A DNA stretch of 64,000 nucleotides from Pyropia yezoensis (lineage: Eukaryota > Rhodophyta > Bangiophyceae > Bangiales > Bangiaceae): assembly GCA_009829735.1 (NCBI GenBank), contig CM020618.1:36246894-36310893 (forward strand), in the 5' to 3' direction. How positions within the stretch are numbered: position 1 is the stretch's first letter; each line of letters begins with the position of its first letter. Of this stretch, positions 41,425-52,014 are shown one piece after another. A model generated the notes under the pieces. That model was not told the DNA's origin. It saw nothing but the letters and a program-made list of their open reading frames with translations, and did no database searches. A program made the translations under genes and the position numbers.

Positions 41425-44400
41425 TTTGGTGGAGCAGCAGGGAACAGAGGTAAACTTTACCTCCGGGTGCACCCGGGTGTAGGGGGCCCTCTGTCTCAGA
41501 GGAACGGTGGACTTGGACTGTGTCATACGGATCGTTAGCCAACATGGCCGGTTCGGACCCCCCGTCGTCTGGGGAGTACACGGGTGACGCACGTACTTCA
41601 GTGCCTTCGAATACTGGTGAGACACAGGTATGTTTACCTGGGGTCGCAGAGGGACTAGAGGTCCCTCAAGCCAGCAGGACTGGAAGTATGAGCGGGCAAC
41701 AGGCCACCCCGACTCAGTCGGGAGTTCATTCGGGTGACACTTCTGATGTGGGTAGGCCGAAGTCTGGCCACCGTGTGGTACACTCAACGGGAACGTCCCA
41801 AGGTGAGAGGACTGTCCCCGCGGGTTCCACCCGGGTTGGAGCCAACTTTGGCATGGAGCCGTCGCCAACTAGGCTCTCGGAGAACGGCGGACCTCCGTTG
41901 GTCGGCGATGGGCTCGCGCCCATGCCCCCGGTTGAGACCCCTGAGGATCGTGGTTACCCCTTAGGTGGACTCCCGGAGGCGGACCGAGACTCAACTGGAG
42001 TCGACAATCCACTCCTTGCGGAAACTGTCCGTCGGGAGGCGACCAATGTGTTACGGCAGACTTTGCCGGACCTGGTGGTCACGATGACGAATACTATTCT
42101 GAATCAGATTGTGGCGAGTTTGCCAGATGGCCTTAATGTCCAGACCGGAGTGGGGCTCTGGAGCCCACAGGCGCAGGGGGAATCCCTCCTCACGCGTATC
42201 TCGGGTCGCCCCGAACAAGGGACGACCCCTGTGACTCCCAACGAGGGAGCCACACCATTCTCGGAAGGGCATACGCCCTTCACGGGGGAGTTTCCCTCGG
42301 AAACGCCGGCGGCTACACCAAGCTCGCCGCGACAGACGACAGGCACTGCGGGTTAACATACCCCAGTGCCTCAGCGGCTTTTCCCTCAACGTGAGGTGCC
42401 GCCCAAGATCCAGGTAGCCAACCCGGTCTACCAGAGGATCTTTGACTGTGAGACCTACGCCCTCCACAACAAGTCGGTGGCGTATGGCCCTGTCCAGGCC
42501 CGAGCAATGGGTCGTGCCAAGAAGAATGCACTTCACTCTTTTGGGCACAAAGCGGAGTGGGATGGAACTCCCCCCCTCCGTGTCTTTGAGTTTTTACGTC
42601 GTTTCACAAAAGCCTGTGACGACAATGCCGTAAGTGAAGGCATGGCTTTCTATATGCTACAGGAGTTTACGAAGGGCGACCTGCGGACAGAACTTATGTC
42701 CGTCATGCCCTGTTCCTCAAATGGAGGCGCTGGTGAGGTGACGTCCTATTTGGAGCTCGTCAACTGGTTGTTGAGGGCCATGGTGGATGAAGCAGCGTTG
42801 GCTTCTCAAGTTGAGGAGTTTACCCAAGCTCTCCAGGAAGAGGCTGAGGACGAGTTGTCCTTTGCGGAGCGAGTTCGTAAGCTCAACAATCTTTGTGGGT
42901 TTCTTCATCCACAAGCTGTGGTGAAGAGTCGGTTTGTGGAGGGACTCCATTGGTTAGTCCGGATGGAGACCCGGGAGCATAACACTGCCCGGGCGACCCT
43001 GGCCGAGTTGGCTAGGTTCGCCTATCGCAGAGGTGAGGCCTACCGCAAGTTGCGGGAGGAACAACGCCAGGAGCGTCAGGCCGAGTTGGCCAAGGAACGC
43101 GAGGAGGCGCGCCAGGCCAGCGAGCTGAGAGAGGCACGCCGAATCCGCAAGGAAAGGGTAGTAGCTGCCGTGGGAACTTCCCAGGGTACCTCTTCGTCTT
43201 CCCCAGTCGGGAAGACCCCTCCAGGAACTGACAACCGGTGTTGGAACTGCAACTCCGATGGACACTGGGCATATGATTGCCCCAAGTTGAGTAAACGCAT
43301 TCAACAACTTGTTAAGAATGCGAGTAAGAAGTCGGCTACGAACGAAGTACGTTCACGCCGCGAGGATGGACCTCGACCGGTAGTGGCGGTCGCCACACCC
43401 TCGGCCGAGGGGGCGGACACGTCGTCCTCGGACTCGTCGTCTTCCCCTTCGCCCTCAGATTCAGACGCCAAGTCGGCGGGAAACGAATGACCGTTGGAGC
43501 TGGCCGTCCTAAGCTCACAACGGCAGCTTCGGCCAAGTTGGTCAAGAGGACGAACCAACCCTGCCGGATACTGCGGCGACCTAAGGGAGTCCGCCAACCT
43601 CGGGTAGGACTCCCCAAGAACGTAAACCCACGTCGGGTCATCGCGGTGCTGACGGGTGAGAACTTCCAGGTGGCTGGACGGGTGCAACTAGCCCCCGGCC
43701 GTGCCTGTTGTGCCCGTATCGTACTTGATACCGGGTCAGGAGCCTCCTTGATACGCAAGTCGCTATTACCAAAGGAGATGAAGCTCCAACGCTGGAAGTC
43801 TAAAGCTGACCATCTGATCGACATCCATGGTGGGGTACTTCCCATCGTTGGTGCCGTGACCCTACCGACTAGGTTGGGAACCCATGAGGTCGACGTGACC
43901 TATGGAGTAGTCGAGAATATATCGGTACCCCTGCTTCTGGGTACCCCTTATGTCGTAACACAAGTGCCTTTGATTTGTGGCCCTGAGTATTGGGTCAAGT
44001 TGATGAATGGGGAGACCATCCCCATCCTTGGTAAGGGAAAGTCTGTGGCTCCTGTGACAGTCTCACAGTCGAAGCCTGTTTGCTCTGTGAGAGAAGGGTT
44101 TACTGCTACCCTGCGTTTAGCCCGTAAAGTCACGTTGCCCCCCAACTCGGTGGCGCACGTTGACGTTGTAACTGATTATACGGGGAACGGGTTGGTGCAC
44201 CCTCACCCCCGTCTTGCTCGCAAGCACCAAGTGCATGTTGCCCTTGGCACGATGGACTCCAAAGCCGGGGTTCCGTGGAGGATCCAGGTTATGAACCTAA
44301 GCTCGTCGCCCAAGTACTTCAAGTCGGGAGCCAAGTTCGGCTATATCGACCAACATGAGGGACCGGTAGTAGCGGTCACCCTCAATGCGGGCGCGAGTAG

Positions 44401-45435
44401 CGCCCCGAAGTCCGGAAATGAGAAGCACCAAGCCAAGTCGGCCGCCTCTCCTCGGCCCCATGTGAACCTGGAGAGTGTTCCACCCAGGTTGAGGGTTCAA
44501 GTTGAACGCCTCTTGGACCAATATCACAAGTTGTGGGATGGTCAATTGGGACTCATGAGAGCCACCCAACACCGGATCGAGTTGAAACCCGGTGCACCCC
44601 CTGTACGCCAACAACCGTATAGGGGAGGGCCCCGTTCAAGGGCCCTCGTCAAGGAGCAAGTCGCTCGCATGGAGGCCCTCGATGTGATCGAGGCCAGCAA
44701 CGCCGAGTGGGCGAGTCCGGTGGTTATCGTCCCCAAAGTTGATGGGACCCCACGGTTCTGTATCGACTACCGTAAGCTCAACGAGAGCACGGTGAAGGAC
44801 AGTTATCCCCTACCTAGGATGGACGACTGTCTGGACTCTCTGGGGGAGGCAAAAGTGTTCTCTACCCTGGACTGTAACGCGGGGTACTGGCAAATTCCCA
44901 TTGCCCCGGAAGACAGGCATAAAACTACCTTTACCTGTCACTGTGGTACCTACCAGTGCAAGCGACTACCGTTTGGACTGTGCAACGCGCCGGCAACTTT
45001 CCAGCGCGCTATGGGCATGATTCTGGCCGGAGTACGGTGGCAGATCTGTCTCGTGTACCTAGACGATATCATTGTGTTCTCCCGAAGTCCCGAGGAACAC
45101 ATCGGCCATGTTGGCCAGGTGTTCAAGCTACTTGCTGACGCCGGTGTGTTACTGAAGGCGAGTAAGTGCCACCTCTTCACTCAGGAGGTGGAATACTTGG
45201 GACATGTTGTCCGTCCGGGGCGCCTCAGTGTCAACGAGAAGAACTTGAGGGCCATCCGTAAGGCTCAGTACCCCCGGACCCAGACCCAGATAAGGAGCTT
45301 CCTCGGGATGTGTAACGTGTACCGAAGTTTCACCAAGGGCTTCGCCAAGGTGGCGAAGCCGCTGAATGAGCTAGTCAGCTCAACGCTGCCGAAGCACCTG
45401 CCTCCCCCAAGTCGGGTGGAGCAGGAATCCGGGGG
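41425..45435 (+). mobile_element. Gypsy family A, third internal region (gag, protease, RT; incomplete)
   Basis: The best preserved A copy. A long gag region (about 41.5-43.5 kb) contains a leader domain, a capsid-like helical part (FTKACDDNAVSEGMAFYMLQ), a strongly charged coiled-coil region and a CWNCNSDGHWAYDC knuckle. A protease with LDTGSGAS (about 43.7 kb) and a reverse transcriptase with YLDDIIVFS (about 44.5-45.2 kb) follow. RNase H, integrase and a right-hand LTR are not found, so the element is partial, with about one or two breaks inside the part that remains. The gag shares CNDNAVSEGMA-type sequence with B, so A and B are related families. Confidence 0.85.
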
Positions 45436-45754
45436 GGGGGGGGTGGTTCTCGGGTTCTAGGGTTCAATGGTGTTTTTGTCGATGGGCTTGAGTCTTCCCT
45501 CCGTTCTCCCACCTCGGCCGCACACGCACACGCTTATATACCCTGCGGAGCGCCGCCCGGGTCGCTCACAGAGCCTTCGGCGTAGTCCCTCGTGTTTTGC
45601 GGCACCAGTCGGTTCGAAAACGCAGGTGCACACCCCTCATGGCTCACCCCCCTCTCACAGGGGTCATCTCGCGGGGTGGTCTACTTCTATAATGCATGTC
45701 ACGCAGTCCCAAGCGCTGTCCAAAGCGCCGGAAACATGATAAACGATTCTACTG

Positions 45755-45810
45755 GTGCCCGTGGAGATATGGAACTTCCAGCACCATTTTCGGGGTTCCA
45801 TATTGGCACC
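45755..45810. repeat. Imperfect palindrome
   Basis: GGTGCC (45755-45760) and ATATGGAAC (45767-45775) are mirrored by GTTCCATAT (45795-45803) and GGCACC (45805-45810), giving a stem of about 15 pairs with a small bulge and a loop of about 19 bases. Confidence 0.75.
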
Positions 45811-45864
45811 TCTGGGGGGGTCCCTGAGGTACTGTAAGCCACGCATCCTGCCACGTGTCGTAAG

Positions 45865-45957
45865 ATTCGTGGCGAATCTTCCGATGATTCAAGAAGAGTC
45901 TTAGGAAGATTCAAGAGTTATCAGGAAGTCTTTCGAAGCTTCCAGAAGATCCTAGAA
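45865..45957. promoter_or_regulatory. Heat-shock-element array
   Basis: The run GAAgcTTCcaGAAgaTCCtaGAA at 45935-45957 has five pentamer cores at exact 5-base phasing; the first three are perfect HSF half-sites in alternating orientation, the fourth has one change. A second group lies at about 45873-45916, including TTCaaGAA (near 45888-45895) and TTCaaGAG. The array is about 130-150 bp upstream of the ATG at 46089, in the right place for heat-shock-factor control. Confidence 0.6.
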
Positions 45958-46088
45958 ATCTCAGGATGCGATCCGAAGACGAACACGGGCCAAGTACGGA
46001 TGCGAGTACACCTTCTGTTTTTTGTCTAACAGTAAGTGTGGATACCTCTTGTCCTGTACTCTTTTGTTGACGGCCACACCCTGCCCTG

Positions 46089-49000
46089 ATGAAGAGTTTT
46101 GTAGTTGCTATGACGGTCTCAACAGTTTCTGCGTACGTGATGCCCTTTGCGACAACCTTCCTGACGGGCTCGCCGTCCACGCCGCTCATGCGTGCGCGGC
46201 CGTCATTTCGGGGACGCGTAAGCGGCGTCGGGAGGTGCCGACTTCGGTTGCCCTTGAGCTGTCGTGCACGTGCCGATGCCGAGAGCACGAACCAGGACTC
46301 ATTCGATGATGTACTCCTTGTGACGGAAGAAATGCAGCTCGAGAAGAAGGTGGCGCAGCAGAGATCCACCGAAAGGCGTATTGATGCGGAGCGGTCGGAG
46401 CTGCAGAGTGTTATGCAAGACCTGGCCGCTGTCAATGTGGAGCTTCAGGACAAGATCATCACTGCAGACGAACGTGCCCGCCTGGTGGACAGGGAAGAGC
46501 TCCTGAGCAGGAGTTGGCGTATGATCCTGAACGTATTGGACAAGCTCTACAAGGACGTCGCGAAGCTCGAGCAGGAAATTGAGGAGCTCCAGAAGGTACG
46601 CTTTCCTATTCTCTCTCTTCGTCTGTCTCTTGTGTTCTATACCTGCTTACATGCCCGCCTCTCCATATACTTTTTTCTAGGCCACCGTACTGACGTTTAT
46701 TCCCTCTGCACTATAGTGCTCTTGTCTGACGAGATTGGCTTTTTCCACGTCTGCACCTCCTCATGTCGCTTCGCACATCTACCTGCTCCTTGTAGGACAT
46801 TGCTGCGATGCGTGCTTCTCCTCTGGCAGCGGCGCTGAGCCGCATGGGCATTGTTCGGTCGCCATCTGCCTCCCGCGTGGCTGTGTCGGACATGGTCTTC
46901 GAGCCCACACCTGCCAAGGGCTTCTTCGGGAAGCCGGTCGTTGAGAAGGAGTGTGAGCAGCTCTGGGCGGACATCAAGAACTACGTGTTGGATCACCATC
47001 TCCAGCCCGGGCATACCGACGACGCCAAGCTATCAAAGGAGGAGCAGGCGGCGCGGCGGTTCCTGCTCTACATCTTGGGCTCGCCCGGACGGGGCAAGAC
47101 CCTCTACCTGCGAGAGGCGCTTCGGTTTTACTGGAGCAGGTGCTTGGGGGAGACCCGAGATGAGCGGCTGCTGGAGTTGTCGCCATTCATTGTGAGCTTC
47201 AACGGGCTCCTGACCATCAACTCCGCCGATGCCCGTCTTGTCAAGCTCACGGGCCAGGCAAGCATCCTGCTCTACACGCGGCTGATCTTCTGTGCGCAGG
47301 CGGAGCTTGGCGATAAGCCCTCCCAGAGCTTCCAGTCGTTTTTGACCGCGGTGGAGCGCGACCTTGTGGCCAAGCGGTCATCCTTGAGTGTCATCCAGGA
47401 TGAAGTTGACCGTCTGGTCACCGAGCGCTGCGGCGGGCGTCGCATGGTCCTGTTTGTAGACGAGCTCAACAAGCTGGGACCTGAAGCGGGCGGCGCGGAT
47501 GTGTGCATGGCGCTGGGTGCGGATGCGCGGGAGCTGGTGAGGTCGGAGGCTTGCCGCCTGGCTTCCACTTCCGGGTACGGCTCTGCGGTCTTTACTTCTC
47601 TTGACCAGGGAGTTATGGACAACGAGAGCTCTGCGTCGGGGCGTCCTTGCCGCCCTGTTGGGGTTTTGCAGACGGTGGACGCGGAGAAACACCTGCCCAT
47701 GATGCTGCGGGTCTTGTCCGCGCAAGAGCAGCCGCAGCCACCGTCCCAGGGCGAGTCGAAGTTTGCCACCTGGTCATTTCGCGTTGGCTGCACGTACGCC
47801 AGTTTGAGTGGAGGGCATTGGCGAGCCGCCGAGAGGCTGGCTGAAGAGCTGGCTCGTGCGCCTGCGCCGACTCTGGTGAAGCTGTGCTCTTCAGTCCACG
47901 AGAAGCTTCCTGCCACATTGACCTTGCCTGATCCCTCGAGCGGGGAGCTGTACAAGAAGGTGGCGATCAAGGACCTCTCATCACCTGACCTGCGCGTGTA
48001 CGTCGACCATGTCCTTGCTGCGGTGGTGCTGCAGGAGACGGTCCGCCGAGACGACTACATTCTTCCTGGAGCGGCCGATGTGCGGCCCAGTGGTGCATCC
48101 CCAAGCAAGGAGGGAGTACTGGAGATTGCCAAGAGGCGCTACGTCGATCGCCACAACGCCGTGCTGAACGCGCGGTGGGACCTCTTTGGGAGGCAGGGCT
48201 TCATCACGGTTGCTGCTGTTGATTCGTTCGAGCCCGACATCATCCCGCTCTCCCTTGTGGCGATCCTGAACCAGCCGGGGATGCGGGCGTCACCGATGAC
48301 GCAGGCTGTTGGCAGGCTCGTCGACGTGGCCCTCTTGGCGGGCAAGGCGGCGATGGTGGGCACAGACATCGACAAGGGCTTGGTGGATGCGCTAGAAATT
48401 GTGGGCGTAGGCGCCTTGGGCACCTGTGATGGCGTGACGGACGAAGCAAAGGGAGCCGACGACAAGACTGTGGCCTCCACGGACAAAAGCCACGAGCACA
48501 AGGACGACGAGGGCGCGGGCGCGGGCACCCCGACGGCTCCGAGCAAGAGCCTCGAGCGGGAGTGGTACGCGTGGGAGCGCTTCGTTGTGCAATGGATATC
48601 TATGATGTCCGTGGCAAGGTCAGTGCGACCAAGTGCCGGGGCGCCCGCCACACTGCACAACATGTACGGTGCCAAGGCAACCTGGAGCGGAGAAGGGCCC
48701 ATCTTGCGACGGGTGCGAGTCAATGCGTCCGTTGCGCAGGGCAGGGTCGTCGTCCTCGACAAGTCCCTGTTTGGCAAGGATCCTGTGACGTTGCAGCGGG
48801 TGGTTGAGCGGTACCCCGTGGAGCAGCTGTTCCGGACGGTATTCCTGTTCCCGACCAACTACGAAGCAGTGGACGCCGTATGCTTCCACCAAGCGCTGGA
48901 TGCCGTAGATGGTGTTGTCAAGGTGGGTGACGCGATGCCCTTCTTTTGGCAGTTCAAGCGCAGCGGCATATACCGCGTGACAAGCACGGCGTGGTCTGAG

Positions 49001-49255
49001 GTGCGAAGGTGCGTGGAGCGGCTGGACAAGGCCGACTCCATATTGGGGGACAGCGGCTTTTGCGCGTTGTGGCGACCGCGGTGTTCGTATATGTACGTCT
49101 CCAACCAGGAGATGACGTCAAGCACCAGCGGCCTGTCTGGGAGGTGGGCTGACAACGCCATCATTGTGGCACAGTCGAACAACAAGCAGCTGTTTGGGAA
49201 CCTGGTGAACTGCCTTTCTCAGGCTCTGGGGCTCTCTTACAGGGACCCTCAGTAA
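46089..49255 (+). CDS. P-loop NTPase/REase-like protein resembling Crinkler (CRN)/RHS proteins, two exons
   Basis: Exons 46089-46595 and 46796-49255 (donor GTACGC, acceptor CTTGTAG, phase 0) encode 988 residues. Residues 1-30 (MKSFVVAMTVSTVSAYVMPF...) are hydrophobic and could be a signal peptide. Residues about 80-169 are heptad-like, charged and Leu-rich, likely coiled coil. The NTPase has a Walker A GSPGRGKT (264-271) after FLLYIL and a Walker B RRMVLFVDELNK (Asp391, Glu392). A Lys/Asp/His/Glu-rich linker precedes the C-terminal part, where AVDAVCF (Asp862) and FFWQFKRSG (Gln888, Lys890) fit the D...(E/Q)xK core of restriction-endonuclease-like folds. This NTPase plus nuclease layout is known from CRN proteins of oomycetes, chytrids and plants and from trypanosomatid RHS proteins. 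A Met at residue 174, just after the splice, is an alternative start that would drop signal peptide and coiled coil. Function in this organism is unknown. The frame is intact. Confidence 0.7.
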
Positions 49256-52014
49256 CATGGCGGCGGAGGTGGTGGCGTTGGCTGTGGCGGCGACAGCGGC
49301 AGCGACTGCCGCCGCCGAGGCGGCAGCGGCAGTGATTGCCGCGGCCGTGGCGGTGTCGGTGACGGCAATGGCTGTGTGTGGGTCGTTCATGTGCGGTGGC
49401 AGGCATACTGGGGGTATCTCTTCTGGTCAAGTGATGCGTGAGTGTATCTCGTCCGGTACAGTGAAGCGTGGGCCGTCCAGCACGCACGATGACGGCCCCC
49501 CTGGCGCGCGTGGGGAAGTTGACGCCAGCTTGATCGACGACGGGGCGCTGCTTTTGACCAATGCCGTGGTTGTTCCGATGGAGGCTCGCCGGGGCCCGCC
49601 ATCGCAAGCAGCGGTGGTCGGGGTGGGGGCTCTGGTGCCCGCGGTGGCGGTGTCGCCCCAGCCTTCCGCCGACGTCTGCAAGACGGTGATAGTGACCACC
49701 TGCTCCCTCCGCTTTCAGGGCAATGCCGCGGTGGTAACGCGGCGGCGGCGGACAGTATGGCGCTCGCTGCGGCGCGGGAGGTGGTGCTGTGGGCGGTAGC
49801 TTCATGAGCGGCGGAGGAAGGGGCAGGGAGCCTACGACCGCAGTGGACTTGCCGGTGGCGGCAGTGGTCACCGCTCTAGACGCGCTGGCGGGGGTGTTGC
49901 TAGGGCGGGTGGTGGTGAAGGGGAGGCGAAGAGCCTCCTTCTACCCCCGTTACGCCGCCGCGGCCGCCTGCTCGGGCCCGCTCGCCCGGCGCAGGGTGGC
50001 CGCGGTCGTCCCCGCGGCCGTCGCGGCGGCCGCTAACGCGGTGATGGCGGCGGCCGCCACCAAATTCTACACCACCCTCTCCCTGCACGCCGGGTGGCTG
50101 CGGCGGGTGCGGGCGGCACTGGACCCGGTCGTCGCTCGTCTCACCGCCGCCACCCGCGACGGGTCTGGGGGGGCGTCCCTGACGGGGGGGCCGCCGGTCG
50201 AGGGCGTGGCGCACCTACAACTGGGCGGCGGGGACGACGGGGCGGACGGCGGCAGGGGGGGTGCCGCCGGGGGTCCCGCCACGGGCGAGAAAGGGGGGGG
50301 CGGCGGGGGTGGGGGGGGGGGCGACCGCCTGGCCGACGCGGACGCCTACTATGGGCCGGCGCCCCCGCCCGGTGGGGGGGAAGGGGGGGCGTCTCCTCCG
50401 ACGTGCTCGACGCCCTCCGCCGCACCGCCCTGCGCGGAGGGCTTGCGGCAGTGCGGACGTCTTCGGCAGTGGCGGCGGCCGTGACGCCGCCGCCGTCGCC
50501 GCCGCCAGGGGGGGGGGGGCTGGGGGGCGGAAGTGGGGGGGGGGTCGGGCCGACGCGGATGAGGCGGCGGTGGCGGCCGCGGTAGTGGCGGCGGCGGCGG
50601 CGGCGGCGGCGGAGGCGGCGGTGGGGGGGGGGGGCGAGGCGGCGGCTGGGGCGGGAGAGGGGTGGGTGGGGGGACCGTCATGGGCGCCCACGAGTTCCCC
50701 CCGCTACGCCTGTGGCGGAGGGGGAGGGGGAGGGGAAGGGGGAGGGAGAGAGACTGGCGGAGGGGGAGGGTGAGGTGGAAAAGGCGGGAGGAGCGGCTCT
50801 TGGTGTCGCCCCTGACGTGGGTGGCGCCGAGGCGAGGTCGCCCGGTGGGGGAGCCCCCGACAGCGGGCGTGACGGCGCCGCCCATGGTGCCGCGCGCGAC
50901 GGCGGTGGGACGCCCGCCACGGCGGGTGCGGGCGCCTCTGTCTATACTTTCGATACTAGCCGTGGACGCCACGGTGCGCGCGCGGACCCGCTGCGCACCG
51001 GTCAGGCGCCTGCCTGTCCCCGGCCGGGCGGCTGTCACTGGGCGGAGGGCGCCCCGTCAGCGGCTTGTCGCGCCCCACCTGGCGCCACATGCCCCCACTT
51101 CCTGGCCTCTGACACACAACCCTCCACCCTGCCACGGCCCCCCCCTCCGGGACGCGCCCCCAGCGCCGGCCGAGCTCCCGCCCTCCCCCATAGCCGCCCT
51201 GCCCGCCCTCGACGGCGCCACCCCCGATACAGTCAATCCCCGATGCTGGGGCGTCCTCTATATCGTAAGAGCACACCCAACAACAGCGGGACCAACCCCA
51301 ACCAATATTCGTTTTAGCCTGAATTGGACGCACGTGGCGGCTTGTGACTGGCTAACCAACAGAAAACCGCGGTCCCCAACTGATTCGGATGGAGTTGTCT
51401 AGAACGGCTTCGTCTCGGGCCCGATTCGTTATTCAATTCGTCATTTTGTTGGTGGGCGGCTGTGGACCAAAGCCCAACAAAGATTGAAACTGCATCAAGA
51501 ATCAAGAGTGAAGGTCACCTCCCGAAGGGAGATGCAACGCGAGCGTCGCCTATCCCGCACGATCGTGCCCCCGCGTCGACAAAAATGTGCGATCAAGTGC
51601 GACACGTTGCCCTCAATTTCTCGGCCGTCTGCGATCGTATGTGTCAAATGTGGCTAAAACGGTCCAATTCTCGCCACGATCGTCGCAACGGGTGCCATCT
51701 GGTGCGGATCGCCGACGGCCCCAGCCGCTTGAGCGGCGGTCAACGCGGGAGATGAGCGCATCACCAGGATGTCAGCAGTCCTGCACACACCGCCCTGCCC
51801 CGTCGCAGACCCTCTCTGGTAGGGGCGGGGATTGTAATTGGCCGAGGGTGCCGGCCCTGGGGCAGGCGTGTCGACCGCGTTCCCGCACCACGGCGGAATA
51901 TTGCTCTCTGGCGGGCCTCCCGCGCCTCTCCGACCTTGCAGTCAGCCCCAGTACAATGGCTCCACCGAGGTGCTGCCAGCCCGATGTTGCGCACGTGGCG
52001 CCGCCCCTCTGTCG
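49256..52014. other. GC-rich region, possible uncharacterised coding piece at 49789-50484
   Basis: The first part is a GCG-type repeat with an Ala-rich frame (49257-49799). The frame at 49789-50484 has some non-repetitive text (VVKGRRRASFYPRYAAAAAC, then MAAAATKFYTTLSLHAGWLRRV) before dissolving into Gly runs; it could be an exon, but I recognise no family. From 50500 to 50800 there are G runs. Around 51260-51480 the DNA becomes A/T-richer with CCAAT-like words. No gene is called. Confidence 0.35.

Larger units (their letters stand above)
45436..46088. promoter_or_regulatory. Upstream region of the CRN/RHS-like gene
   Basis: Between the end of the gypsy nest and the start of the CRN-like gene. 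It contains a TATA-like CTTATATACC at 45533-45542, TCTATAATGCATG at 45687, an imperfect palindrome at 45755-45810 and an array of GAA/TTC pentamers at about 45865-45957. The exact promoter and start site cannot be fixed from sequence. Confidence 0.45.

Noticed and set aside
45595-45640. Possible tRNA around GGTTCGAAAAC
   Set aside because: A B-box-like word only; no acceptor stem, A box or anticodon arm could be drawn around it.
47272-48858. Antisense frames over the CRN-like gene
   Set aside because: The plus frame has NTPase motifs; the minus frames have none.
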